IMG/VR virus record: IMGVR_UViG_3300001450_000101
Coordinates: 1-37,540 of that record
Length of the DNA: 37,540 nt
Reading direction: 5' to 3' (one strand)
DNA from: a virus
Shown: piece after piece, positions 1 to 8,043 of the stretch
How positions within the stretch are numbered: the stretch's first letter is position 1
Layout of the letters: each line of letters opens with the position of its first letter
The notes under the pieces: model-generated
Told to the model about the DNA's origin: nothing
What the model saw: the letters and a program-made list of their open reading frames with translations, nothing else
The model's database searches: none
Translations under genes and position numbers: made by a program

Positions 1-20
1 AATTCTTTTACTTTAGAGGG
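1..20 (-). terminator. Right half of a minus-strand terminator spanning the window ends
   Basis: Bases 11-20 (CTTTAGAGGG) pair with bases 37529-37538 (CCCCCTAAAG) if the window is circular. This gives ten positions with one mismatch and a 12-nt loop made of the last two and first ten bases. Read on the minus strand, the hairpin is followed by seven T (37528-37522). It would end the minus-strand operon 1220-52. Confidence 0.6.
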
Positions 21-51
21 TTCAAACTAACTAACATAGAAAAAAAGAAGT

Positions 52-171
52 TTATATCTTTTTAATGATAATATTCTTTTTTGGCTTTAGTGTTTTTATT
101 TTACCATTTTTGGTTAGATAGGTAATACTTTTGTCTTTCCAAATAATAGCTTTTTCAAATTGTATTTGCAT
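52..171 (-). CDS. Small basic hypothetical protein (39 aa)
   Basis: This is an ATG-initiated minus-strand ORF of 39 codons starting MQIQFEKAIIWKDKSITYL and ending in a lysine-rich stretch (KPKKNIIIKKI). It is the last gene of a tight minus-strand series and lies 10 nt beyond the stop of the preceding one. I recognise no family. Support comes from its position, its start and the fact that the gap would otherwise be empty. It could be spurious because it is short and the region is AT-rich. Confidence 0.45.
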   Translation of the reverse strand: MQIQFEKAIIWKDKSITYLTKNGKIKTLKPKKNIIIKKI

Positions 172-181
172 AGTGATTAAT

Positions 182-277
182 TTAAAATTCCTTTGGTGGG
201 AAATATATTATATAAAATACATAACCATACATTGCACACGCAAAGAAAAACATAAAATAATTTAGTAATATTTCCAT
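182..277 (-). CDS. Small single-pass membrane peptide (31 aa)
   Basis: An ATG ORF of 31 codons begins MEILLNYFMFFFACAMYGYV and continues with further hydrophobic and aromatic residues before PPKEF. Nearly the whole peptide could be one transmembrane helix. It starts 2 nt after the stop of the 39-aa gene upstream, so translational coupling is plausible. Small membrane peptides are common in early phage regions, but no specific role can be assigned. Confidence 0.45.
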   Translation of the reverse strand: MEILLNYFMFFFACAMYGYVFYIIYFPPKEF

Positions 278-279
278 AA

Positions 280-399
280 TTAACGTTTGTAAATGTTAAG
301 TAAAATTTTGTCTAGTAATTTAATACTCAATTTTGATTTGTCATTCCTTAGTAATTCACAAATCAAATCTATTTCTTTTCCTTTGAGTTTTATTCTCAT
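280..399 (-). CDS. Small basic hypothetical protein (39 aa)
   Basis: An ATG ORF of 39 codons (MRIKLKGKEIDLICELLRND then a Lys/Leu-rich tail) follows the stop of the 94-aa gene by 3 nt on the minus strand. The pattern of charged and leucine residues suggests an amphipathic helical peptide. No family is recognised. The tight spacing on both sides supports it as a real member of the minus-strand operon. Confidence 0.5.
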   Translation of the reverse strand: MRIKLKGKEIDLICELLRNDKSKLSIKLLDKILLNIYKR

Positions 400-402
400 A
401 AG

Positions 403-687
403 TTAAGAATTTCGATCCGCTGACGTTGGTAACCTTTTTCGGAATTCTTTAGTCTTATTATTAAAGTATCTCCTTTTGATTACTTTTCCATCTAATAGAA
501 TTGCGTAAGAAAACCAATTTTCAAATAATGGCTTTCGATTGAATTCTATTTTACCTAATTGTTTAGAGTGGCTTGCACTACTTCCAAAATTAGATATTAT
601 AGTACTATGTTCTTTAATTCCATAGCTTTTTGAAGTCGAATAAATGCAAGAATCGATTTCGTTCCAAATATTATAAGACCTACTCAT
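403..687 (-). CDS. Hypothetical protein, 94 aa, minus-strand operon
   Basis: The protein starts MSRSYNIWNEIDSCIYSTSK, contains a Ser/Gly/Asn-rich segment (NFGSSASHSKQ), and has a beta-like stretch (FSYAILLDGKVIKRRYF) before a basic C-terminus. Its ATG overlaps the TAA of the upstream 177-aa gene (CTAATG on the minus strand), which indicates coupled translation. I do not assign a function. It resembles the small early proteins encoded opposite to the structural genes in many phages. Confidence 0.7.
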   Translation of the reverse strand: MSRSYNIWNEIDSCIYSTSKSYGIKEHSTIISNFGSSASHSKQLGKIEFNRKPLFENWFSYAILLDGKVIKRRYFNNKTKEFRKRLPTSADRNS

Positions 688-1220
688 TAGATACTATTTT
701 CAATTTTATTAAATTGGTGTATTAAGTGTCTAAAGGTCTCAAGGAACTTTTGAACATCTTCAAGTTCATCTTTTTTATTCCATTCCTTTCTTGTAGCTTC
801 TTGCAAACGTTGAAAGGTTTGTTGGTATCTATATCTATAATGTTTTATCATATATTTATAGTGTTTCAATTGTAAAGATTTGTTGAAAACATAGAGAGAG
901 TTTCCCTCTTCAATACATTCTTTTGAAAGGTGATATTTACCATTTTTAACAATGATGTTTTTTCTACCTATCCAATAAGAAATGTTAGTGCAATAATAAC
1001 CATTGACTTTTAGTTTATCTTTGGTTAAGGTTTTATCTACTATAAAGACCCATTGTACAAACGCATCAAATGAAACGTTTGTGTTATTGCTTTTGGTAAT
1101 CGTTGGAAGTTTCTTCGCATCAGATCCTATAACGTGGCAATACTTACAAAATATTTGTAATTGTTTGTACGTTGGTGTATGATACTCGATGAACTTCCTA
1201 ATTAATGGTTGTTTTTTCAT
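687..1220 (-). CDS. Hypothetical protein, 177 aa, first gene of minus-strand operon
   Basis: This is the promoter-proximal gene of the leftward operon, transcribed from the divergent intergenic region 1221-1476. The N-terminal part holds CKYC and later a single Cys in a Tyr-rich stretch (NGYYCTNISYWIGRKN). The C-terminal third (about residues 118-175) is rich in Tyr, Arg, Gln, Lys and Glu and probably helical. No known domain is recognised. Expression opposite to everything else suggests an early or regulatory role, but that is inference from position only. Confidence 0.7.
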   Translation of the reverse strand: MKKQPLIRKFIEYHTPTYKQLQIFCKYCHVIGSDAKKLPTITKSNNTNVSFDAFVQWVFIVDKTLTKDKLKVNGYYCTNISYWIGRKNIIVKNGKYHLSKECIEEGNSLYVFNKSLQLKHYKYMIKHYRYRYQQTFQRLQEATRKEWNKKDELEDVQKFLETFRHLIHQFNKIENSI

Positions 1221-1476
1221 AATTTAGTTATTTTAGTTTCGAGATGTCAATGAACGATAATTAATTACTTAGATTAATTACCCTTACAATATACAAAAAA
1301 ATAGTTATATACAATCATTGTAGATAATAATAAAATATAGTTATTTCTTATGGTGTTGATAATCAATATAAGTTAATCTTATGAAGTAATAAATGGATAT
1401 AGATTCAAATGGAATCCAGGTCGGAGATATTTTCTACTTTCTCGATTGATTCAATGTAATATAGGTTGATAATTCA
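1221..1476. other. Divergent intergenic region
   Basis: About 256 bases separate the minus-strand operon from the first plus-strand ORF. The region is very AT-rich and must contain the leftward promoter. I find no perfect TAnnTTTG box on the minus strand. GTTATA occurs at 1304-1309. An 18-codon plus-strand ORF (1393-1449) is present but has no independent support. Confidence 0.4.
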
Positions 1477-1623
1477 ATGAATGGACTAAAGTCATTAATT
1501 CAACGTAAAATGCGGTATACGTGGATTGATTACACTACTTACATAAATTCAAAGGGATATAAAAAAAACCCCTTAGAAAGAACAGGGCGTTTACGTGCGT
1601 GGAACTTTGCTAAAGGATTTTAA
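1477..1623 (+). CDS. Small basic hypothetical protein (48 aa)
   Basis: An ATG ORF of 48 codons begins MNGLKSLIQRKMRYTWIDYT and ends with an Arg/aromatic segment (RTGRLRAWNFAKGF). Its composition is more protein-like than the surrounding AT-rich DNA: it uses GCG, CGG, CGT and TGG codons. It lies alone between the minus-strand operon and the tail operon. No family is recognised. Confidence 0.4.
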   Translation: MNGLKSLIQRKMRYTWIDYTTYINSKGYKKNPLERTGRLRAWNFAKGF

Positions 1624-1752
1624 TAACTAAATTAATATGAACTCAGAAATGATCTGATTGAATATAATTTTGGTGAATCTATATATTTATCAAACAAAGA
1701 TAAGATAAACTATTTATTATTACAAAATATTCTTTAATATAACTACTTTTTC

Positions 1753-1760
1753 TATTTTTG
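1753..1760 (+). promoter_or_regulatory. Bacteroidetes-type -7 box ahead of the tail operon
   Basis: TATTTTTG matches the Bacteroidetes -7 consensus TAnnTTTG and lies 37 nt upstream of the ATG at 1797. No good -33 TTTG element is visible. A second motif, AAGTTATA (1784-1791), sits just before the start codon and recurs upstream of other structural genes. Confidence 0.4.
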
Positions 1761-1796
1761 TTATACGACAAATTACAAGACTAAAGTTATATAAGT

Positions 1797-2513
1797 ATGA
1801 TTAGAGAAATAAAAGTAAAAGTACCTAGAGAGTTATCTGATGTCAAGCTAAAGGAATATCAAAAGTACGTTAAGATCGTAGACTTTAATAGTGAGGGAGA
1901 ACATAGTAAAGAAAAAATAGACTTTGCTAATATGAAAATGCTCGAATACTTTTGTGGTATAGATTTAAAGGAAGCGTATGAACTACCTATGACTGCATAC
2001 TCCAACATAATAAACCACCTAGCGACAATATTTAAAGAAGAAACACCTTTACAACAAAGATTTACTATGATTGATCCTAATGGTAAAGAGGTAGAGTTTG
2101 GTTTTATACCTAAGATAGATGACATTACACTAGGTGAATTTATAGATTTAGAAAAATACATACAAAATTGGGAAGATATGCATAAAGCTATGGCTATACT
2201 ATATAGACCTATAATATTTAAAACAGGGAATTTATATGAAATAGAGGATTATGAGGGTAGTGAAAAGTATTCTGACATTATGTTAGATGCTCCAGTGAGT
2301 GTTCCGATAGGTGCTAATGTTTTTTTTTATCGTTTAGGGAAAGAGTTGTCGAGTCATTTGATTCACTCTTTGGTGGATCAAGTGAACAAGGACTTGACTC
2401 TACGTCAAACTTTGGAACAAAATGGGGTTGGTATCAATCAGTTTACGCAATCGCTAAAGGAGATGTCACGCAGTTTGAAAACATTACAAAATTACCCTTA
2501 TTTCAATGTCTAA
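1797..2513 (+). CDS. Tail assembly chaperone, short (zero-frame) form
   Basis: This 238-aa protein is the first gene of the tail operon. Tail assembly chaperones bind the tape measure protein during tail-tube assembly and are often made in two forms by ribosomal frameshifting. The zero frame continues for 61 codons past a T9 run and ends in a plausible sequence (GVGINQFTQSLKEMSRSLKT). The -1 frame over the same DNA contains KWGWYQSVYAIAKGDV and KLPLFQCLTWLEFEKEK, which I recognise as typical of the C-terminal part of phage tail chaperones. The gene lies 8.6 kb from the tape measure gene, which is unusual. The assignment rests mainly on the downstream frame. Confidence 0.6.
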   Translation: MIREIKVKVPRELSDVKLKEYQKYVKIVDFNSEGEHSKEKIDFANMKMLEYFCGIDLKEAYELPMTAYSNIINHLATIFKEETPLQQRFTMIDPNGKEVEFGFIPKIDDITLGEFIDLEKYIQNWEDMHKAMAILYRPIIFKTGNLYEIEDYEGSEKYSDIMLDAPVSVPIGANVFFYRLGKELSSHLIHSLVDQVNKDLTLRQTLEQNGVGINQFTQSLKEMSRSLKTLQNYPYFNV

Positions 2514-2581
2514 CTTGGTTGGAGTTTGAAAAGGAAAAGCAAGAATTAGAATCTAATATGATTAAAAAACACACAAGATGA
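1797..2581 (+). CDS. Tail assembly chaperone, long form by -1 frameshift (predicted)
   Basis: If ribosomes slip back one base on T TTT TTT at 2321-2327, translation resumes with TTA at 2327. It then reads 84 codons (LSFRERVVESFDSLFGG, then KWGWYQSVYAIAKGDV, TKLPLFQCLTWLEFE) and stops at TGA 2579-2581. The product would be 261 aa. The -1 frame is open from the T run to that stop and its stop overlaps the ATG of the next gene at 2578, as expected for a natural gene boundary. A homopolymer sequencing error that removed one T is an alternative that would give the same long protein without frameshifting. Confidence 0.55.
2320..2328 (+). promoter_or_regulatory. T9 slippery run, candidate -1 frameshift site
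   Basis: Nine consecutive T follow AATG in the zero-frame codons GTT TTT TTT TAT. The heptamer T TTT TTT (2321-2327) fits X XXY YYZ and allows both Phe tRNAs to re-pair in the -1 frame. It sits 177 codons into the tail chaperone gene, just where the -1 frame becomes informative. No clear downstream pseudoknot was identified by eye. Confidence 0.55.
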
Positions 2582-3039
2582 GACAAGTATATACAATACT
2601 AGATAAATTAAAAACATTATTAAGAGCAAATGGAATAACTAAATATGTTACGTTTGGTGATCTACTACAAATTGATCTGAACAAAACAACTATATACCCA
2701 TTAGCACATATAGTGTTTGGAGATGTAACATTTAATGATAGAATAATGAACGCATCAATACAAGTCTTATGTTTAGATATAGTAGATGACAAAAATACAA
2801 AAGAAGATGAAGATGAATTCTTTGGAAATGATAATCTACAAGATGTACTTAACACACAATTACAAGTAGTTAATCTATTACAACAAGAAATGAGAAGAGG
2901 AGATACTTTTTCGGAGAACTTTCAAATAACTACATCAGTAATCGCCAATCCAATAATCGACTCATATGAGAATGAACTAGCAGGGTGGGGTGTAACAATA
3001 GAAATAGAAGTACCTACTAATGAATTATCTCTTTGCTAA
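2578..3039 (+). CDS. Probable tail completion/terminator-like protein (153 aa)
   Basis: The ATG overlaps the stop of the -1 frame of the chaperone gene. The protein mixes an N-terminal helix (MRQVYTILDKLKTLLRANG), a beta-rich core (YPLAHIVFGDVTF, IQVLCLDIVDD) and an acidic loop (DDKNTKEDEDEFFGND). It ends in a strand pair (GWGVTIEIEVPTNE). Size, fold pattern and place next to a neck-like gene fit a tail terminator or tail completion protein that caps the tail tube. The family is not named with confidence, so this remains a structural inference. Confidence 0.45.
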   Translation: MRQVYTILDKLKTLLRANGITKYVTFGDLLQIDLNKTTIYPLAHIVFGDVTFNDRIMNASIQVLCLDIVDDKNTKEDEDEFFGNDNLQDVLNTQLQVVNLLQQEMRRGDTFSENFQITTSVIANPIIDSYENELAGWGVTIEIEVPTNELSLC

Positions 3040-3545
3040 TGATATATGAATTCACAGCACAAGCATTAAATAAACTCAGATCAAAAATACAAGCTGATTT
3101 AAAAGGTCAATTAGATGTAACTAGAGGTACACCACCATCAAAATTAAATGCAAGTGGTAATTTAAAGAGGAGTATGAATAGTGTTGTTTTTGTAAAAAAC
3201 CAAGATATATTCTTAAATTTCTATGCTGCTAAATATTTCAATGAAGTTGATAAAGGTGGAAATCCTAGAAAAGTAGATAGAGGTAAAATAGAGAGTTGGA
3301 TTAGTGCAAAAAATATAATTTCTAATTATGCTAATAATACAATTGAAGATTTAGCATATTTAATAATGAAGAAAATAGAACGTGATGGTACTATTGCAAG
3401 ATTTGGTGGTAGAAATAGAGGTGCTAATATTATAGATTACATTGATCAAAAATATTATGTATCAATAACAAAAGCCATAGAAGCAAGTTATAATATAGAC
3501 TTAGAAAAACATCTAAATAAAATATCAATAAATGGCAGTAAATAA
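3039..3545 (+). CDS. HK97 gp10-like neck/head-tail joining protein (probable)
   Basis: I place the start at the ATG at 3039, which overlaps the TAA of the preceding gene (TAATG), rather than the TTG at 3033. The 168-aa protein has an N-terminal helix, a basic stretch with SGNLKRSMNSVVFV, then FYAAKYFNEVDKGG. The last motif (residues around a Tyr, Asp and Gly triad before a helix) resembles the core of gp10-like neck and tail-completion proteins. The C-terminus is helical and basic. Neighbouring genes are the tail completion candidate and a giant tail protein, which supports a structural role. Confidence 0.45.
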   Translation: MIYEFTAQALNKLRSKIQADLKGQLDVTRGTPPSKLNASGNLKRSMNSVVFVKNQDIFLNFYAAKYFNEVDKGGNPRKVDRGKIESWISAKNIISNYANNTIEDLAYLIMKKIERDGTIARFGGRNRGANIIDYIDQKYYVSITKAIEASYNIDLEKHLNKISINGSK

Positions 3546-6500
3546 AGTAAATACTAGAAGTCCATACTACGTTGTAGCTTCAGGATCTGAGGGATCAACA
3601 ACAGGTAATGCATCAGAAACTCAAGAAGAAAGAGAAGCTAAACAAGAAATATATTTATTAAAGATAGTACAAGTAGTAAATAATGTGGAGAAAAATAGTC
3701 CAGGTGAGGGAACTTCTAATGCCAACATCACACTTCGTGCTATACCTGTAAACTTTACATCTAATGGAACTTATACTTGGACTGGTGGAAACGCTGCTGC
3801 TGCAGGAACGACATCAGACATTACATTTAAAGAAACTTTAGGTAGTGGAGTAGCCAATCAAGAATTTAGTTATGGTTGTAGTACGTTAGATTCTGATGGC
3901 AATACAATTACTGCTACAGCTTTTAAAGTATCTTGGGCGACAGCAACTCAATATACTGCAACGCTTACTATTGCAAATGGAATATTACCATCAATATCAT
4001 CAGTTGGTTATAGTGGTACTGTTACGAAGTCATCAAGTATACAAGCACAAGAAGTGGTTTCTTTAGAAAAATTAAACCCTGAACTCTTTGAAGTAAAAGG
4101 TCGTCAAGGTGATAGTTATAGTTTTGTTATTGCTTTAACACTATCAACTAATTATAATGCGACATCAGCTTTAGCAATATCAGTTGCTAGTTTTAGTGGA
4201 ACATTTGGTAGTGCCAATGTAGCATTAGCATCTTCGTTAACAGGTACACTTGCTTTAAAAGAAACATTTATATTAACACGAAGTGTTACAAGTGCAACTG
4301 AGGGTGATGCATTTACGATAGACCTTACAACAACAAACTTAGTAGACAATACACCTGTGCCATTTACAATAACAGGTGTTTCTAAAGATGATTTAGTTAG
4401 GAATGGATTAACAGGATCATTCCAAATATTTGAAAATGAAGCAAGTGAAACATTTCAAGCAGTTAAAGATACTTTAAGCGAACAACCTTATGAAACTTTT
4501 ACATTAACATTAAACGATATTAGTCCAACAATATCTACATCTGTAAAAATATATGATGAAGTTGCTCAAGTAACAACAACGTCAATTGATGTTTCCCCTA
4601 TTGGAAGAGCAAGTGATGAATTAGCTTGTTTAGATAGTGCGTCAGAAAAAGCATACTTTACTTTACTAGATGGTCAAGATGCTTTAGGAAATGGAGTTAT
4701 TCTATTTTCAGATCAATCACTACAAACTCCTTATGCAAGTGATGGAAAATATTATAAAATAGGTACTAATCACAATGGAATAATTGGAGAAGTAGCTAAT
4801 GGAAGAATTAGTGGTTATGTCGAGTGTGCTGCAGATATTGTGGTAAAGGTTATTGAAGAATCTGAAACAATACCAAATCCATCTATGATTTCATCAACAT
4901 CTGTATCTGTTCCTGGTTCTCGTGGAATCGATGCTTGTGAGCAAAATGCAGACACAGAAATATATTATGATAATTCTATAACTAAAGGAACTTTGTTATA
5001 TACACAAAAAGATGAAGATGATAATTTATCAAGTGTGTTTGGTGGGGTTGACAAATGGCATAAATTAACATTATATGACACAAGTGACAATCCACAAGAT
5101 CATTATGCATTAATAACTAGTTATCCCCCTGGTTATGTTTCAAGAATATTTGTTTGTGGAACTGGATTTATACCTGTAACAACAATTACATTAACACCTA
5201 GAGTTACTATTAATATGTCAACTAGTGATGGTAATAATCAAGGATTTGCTTTTGTTTCACAAAGAACTGAATTAACAGCGGTTGTACAAAACATAACAAA
5301 CGCATCTTATCAATGGGAAAAAGGTAGTTCATCAGGTGCAAGTAATATGACTAATATTAGTGGTGCAACATCATCAAGTTTAGTTATAAATGAAGTTGGT
5401 GGTGGTGGAGAAACACAAACAAGTGCTGGTGTTGTTTTTTATAATTGTAAAGTCATTGGAACTGGTGTTACTACTACAAGAGCTGATGTATTTAAAAGTA
5501 TAACTTGGCAATCAAGACCTAGTTTCCCATTAAAATTTGTAGCCGATCCATCTGATAATCGCATTGCAAATAATGCATCTTGTACTGGATCTAGTGTAAC
5601 CATACACGGTGATAGAGATGCAATAACAGCTTTTTGTGTTGGTACTAAATTTTTTGCTAATGCAGATGGAAGTGGTACTTTAACTCGTGGTACTTATTCT
5701 GATAGTACAAGTGGAACAAACAATAATTATAGATACATTGCAGCAAATGGAATCGCAGGTCCTTGTATTAATTATGGTTGTGCAGGTGCGCCGGTAAGTC
5801 AACCTACTACTAACATACAAAAAGTTGCTGTTAAGAGATGTGACAATCAAACAAATGCTGGTAGAACAGAATATATAATATTCAATAATTTTGAACGTCA
5901 GTTAGGTAACATAATAAAGTTAAAGGATTTTGGTCAAACAGGTGGTGAGGGTTGTTATGAGATTATAGAAATATATGCTGATAATTATGATTTACCTACA
6001 CCAAACTTTACTTTAGAAACAACAGACTTTGTACAATTACAACCATTTGGTAAATGTGAAACTTGTGTTGGAGATATTATTGTAGAGGTAGAGGAAGAAC
6101 AAGAAATTATAATTAACCCTAATAAATATTATGGTGCTTATAGATTGTGTGGAAGTACAGGTGGTGCATTAACATATATAGTGTCTGATTCATCTTTACC
6201 AAATGTATTAAGAGTTGGAGCAGATACTACAAAGTGTAGACACACAGTTTACACTCTACATAATAACGAGGGAGATGTTAAAGCATATAGTCCTGACGCT
6301 TTAATTCTTGAAGATTTGTTTTGGATTGAGTTTAATGAGTGTACTACTTGTATTGGTGGTTCTTCTGCTCCTACTATCACTGGTTTACCTTACAAAAGAA
6401 AATACAAACAATGTGATGATGCTTCTAAAACAATAGTATTTGGTCATAGTGAAAATTTAGCTGCAACTGAATGGGCTATAAGATACCCAAGTGTTGTATA

Positions 6501-6933
6501 TAATGGTATATGTTACGAAGATTCTACGACATCAACTGATACAACAAATATTAATATTGATGATTTGACTAACTTTAGAGATTGCCCTAGTTGTGATGCT
6601 TTTGTTAATCCACCATCAGCACCAGTGGTAGAAAGACCATCTAATATTAAGATTATGAGAATATCATCAAGTTCTGCTATTTCTCTTGAAACTGCTTGTA
6701 ATACTTTATACACTTATGATGTTAATGTTTATTATATTGGTACATTTGGTGACAACACAGTTTTGTATAGTGATACAGCATTAAGTACAATATATGCACC
6801 CACAAGTGAGACCAACTTTAGAATAAATGAAAATAGAAATGCATTTAAAATAGGTTATAGTGGAAACCCATCAGGAGTTAGACCAGGAGTAGTATATAAT
6901 TTTGGTTCTTGTGCGAACGTAAATATCTATTAA
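3532..6933 (+). CDS. Giant tail/adhesin-type structural protein with Calx-beta-like and Cys-module repeats
   Basis: This 1133-aa protein starts MAVNKVNTRSPYYVVASG. It has a beta-rich region around residues 45-240 and a Calx-beta-like module around 255-335 (TEGDAFTIDLTTTNLVDN then VPFTITGVSKDDL). Next come Cys-bracketed modules beginning near residues 362 and 467. The last third has three tandem modules each ending in CxxC (Cys842/845, 937/940, 1018/1021), and a final Cys-bracketed module runs to the C-terminus. Such mosaic, Thr/Ser/Asn-rich, beta-sandwich proteins are typical of tail fibres or tail-decorating adhesins in marine phages. Its place early in the tail operon fits a virion protein. 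The Cys pairs suggest disulphides or metal sites that stabilise it outside the cell. The exact virion position is unknown. Confidence 0.6.
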   Translation: MAVNKVNTRSPYYVVASGSEGSTTGNASETQEEREAKQEIYLLKIVQVVNNVEKNSPGEGTSNANITLRAIPVNFTSNGTYTWTGGNAAAAGTTSDITFKETLGSGVANQEFSYGCSTLDSDGNTITATAFKVSWATATQYTATLTIANGILPSISSVGYSGTVTKSSSIQAQEVVSLEKLNPELFEVKGRQGDSYSFVIALTLSTNYNATSALAISVASFSGTFGSANVALASSLTGTLALKETFILTRSVTSATEGDAFTIDLTTTNLVDNTPVPFTITGVSKDDLVRNGLTGSFQIFENEASETFQAVKDTLSEQPYETFTLTLNDISPTISTSVKIYDEVAQVTTTSIDVSPIGRASDELACLDSASEKAYFTLLDGQDALGNGVILFSDQSLQTPYASDGKYYKIGTNHNGIIGEVANGRISGYVECAADIVVKVIEESETIPNPSMISSTSVSVPGSRGIDACEQNADTEIYYDNSITKGTLLYTQKDEDDNLSSVFGGVDKWHKLTLYDTSDNPQDHYALITSYPPGYVSRIFVCGTGFIPVTTITLTPRVTINMSTSDGNNQGFAFVSQRTELTAVVQNITNASYQWEKGSSSGASNMTNISGATSSSLVINEVGGGGETQTSAGVVFYNCKVIGTGVTTTRADVFKSITWQSRPSFPLKFVADPSDNRIANNASCTGSSVTIHGDRDAITAFCVGTKFFANADGSGTLTRGTYSDSTSGTNNNYRYIAANGIAGPCINYGCAGAPVSQPTTNIQKVAVKRCDNQTNAGRTEYIIFNNFERQLGNIIKLKDFGQTGGEGCYEIIEIYADNYDLPTPNFTLETTDFVQLQPFGKCETCVGDIIVEVEEEQEIIINPNKYYGAYRLCGSTGGALTYIVSDSSLPNVLRVGADTTKCRHTVYTLHNNEGDVKAYSPDALILEDLFWIEFNECTTCIGGSSAPTITGLPYKRKYKQCDDASKTIVFGHSENLAATEWAIRYPSVVYNGICYEDSTTSTDTTNINIDDLTNFRDCPSCDAFVNPPSAPVVERPSNIKIMRISSSSAISLETACNTLYTYDVNVYYIGTFGDNTVLYSDTALSTIYAPTSETNFRINENRNAFKIGYSGNPSGVRPGVVYNFGSCANVNIY

Positions 6934-6936
6934 TAC

Positions 6937-6958
6937 TATTTTTGTTTTTTAGGTTATA
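6937..6958 (+). promoter_or_regulatory. Possible internal promoter before the 356-aa tail gene
   Basis: TATTTTTG (6937-6944) repeats the -7-like box seen at 1753-1760, and AGGTTATA (6951-6958) matches the recurring RGTTATA motif. Both lie in the 39-nt gap between two tail genes. No -33 element is clear and a chance match is possible in such AT-rich DNA. Confidence 0.3.
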
Positions 6959-6972
6959 TTAAAAAAGATAAA

Positions 6973-8043
6973 ATGGCTACACTAAATAGTTCTACGTTAA
7001 AATTGTATTGTTGGACAGGAAGTTTCAATTCACAACCAACCACGCAACAATACACTATATCAAAATCAAACCCTGATTCTAACAATACAGTAAGGTTTGA
7101 ATTGTCGGAACTTATTCAAGATTTTATAAGTGTAACATTTAACGATAATTATAATACAATAAATACAACTTGTTGGTGGTATTATGTAAAAACTAATCAA
7201 TATTCTGATTTATCAACACCTACTTCGACAACTAAATATGGTCTTGCAACAAAAGGGTATACATATTTTGAAGATGGATTAAACTCTATTCTTTCAACGT
7301 CTAAATTATTTAGCAATAATTATTTATATATACCAAGAAACATAGAATATAATATTCCAGTATATAAGGGGTTAAATGGAGTAACAAATGTAATATTTTA
7401 TACTAAAGATAGTACAGGTGTAGAATCGGTAGCTGATAGTAAAACTATTTCACCTATAACTAATATTCCTGGAATTGAAACTTCTGACGACTTTATCACT
7501 TATGTATCAAGTACTGTTCAAGCTACTAAAATAGAAATAGTGTCATCAAATAGTTCTGTTTCAACATATGACACTCAAACGAATAGTTCTATTGAAACTA
7601 TATATCCTATATTTACTTGTGATACTAAATACACAAATCATAAAGTGTCATTTATTAATAAGTTTGGTGTAATACAAGATATTTATTTTAATAAGAAAAG
7701 ACAAGATAGATTAAGCGTTAAAAAAGATAATTTTGTTACTAGTACAATCAGATCAACAACAAGTTCTGCTACTTATGATACATTTACACCATCTAACGTT
7801 GTACAAGATGTTGCTTCAACTAAGTCAATAACGTTAAACACAGGTTATCTTAGAGATGAATATAATGAGACAATAAGACAATTATTACAATCAGAAAATA
7901 TTTGGATTAGAGAAAGCAATAAAACCCTACCAATATTAGTAAAAGATTCTAACTTTCAATATAAAACAAGTCTAAATGACAAATTGATTAATTACACTAT
8001 AAACTTTGAGTATGCATTTGATGGTATCAATAATATTAGATAA
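6973..8043 (+). CDS. Tail structural protein, distal-tail candidate (356 aa)
   Basis: The N-terminus (KLYCWTGSFNSQPTTQQYTI) leads into strands and a segment (VRFELSELIQDFISVTF) of a type I associate with a family found just upstream of large hub proteins in Bacteroidetes phages. The rest is a beta-rich protein with conserved-looking aromatic clusters (TTCWWYYVK, GYTYFEDGLN). It ends at 8043 where the next gene starts (TAATG overlap). A role at the tail tip or baseplate is inferred from this pairing and not from a known catalytic or binding motif. Confidence 0.5.
   Translation: MATLNSSTLKLYCWTGSFNSQPTTQQYTISKSNPDSNNTVRFELSELIQDFISVTFNDNYNTINTTCWWYYVKTNQYSDLSTPTSTTKYGLATKGYTYFEDGLNSILSTSKLFSNNYLYIPRNIEYNIPVYKGLNGVTNVIFYTKDSTGVESVADSKTISPITNIPGIETSDDFITYVSSTVQATKIEIVSSNSSVSTYDTQTNSSIETIYPIFTCDTKYTNHKVSFINKFGVIQDIYFNKKRQDRLSVKKDNFVTSTIRSTTSSATYDTFTPSNVVQDVASTKSITLNTGYLRDEYNETIRQLLQSENIWIRESNKTLPILVKDSNFQYKTSLNDKLINYTINFEYAFDGINNIR

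Noticed and set aside
1393-1449. 18-codon plus-strand ORF in the divergent gap
   Set aside because: It is too short and lacks coupling with neighbouring genes.
1561-1590. A8-CCCC...GGG pattern that could be a minus-strand terminator
   Set aside because: The stem would be only 4 bp, it lies within a small ORF and upstream of the minus-strand genes, where a leftward terminator has no obvious transcript to end.
3033-3038. TTG start for the neck-like protein
   Set aside because: The ATG at 3039 overlaps the upstream TAA in the TAATG arrangement used throughout this genome.
4152-4349. Minus-strand ORFs inside the large tail, tape measure and fibre genes (for example 4152-4349, 11471-11812, 31841-32242)
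   Set aside because: They are antisense to well-supported genes, have Ser/Leu/Phe-rich shadow composition, and lack plausible start context or family features.
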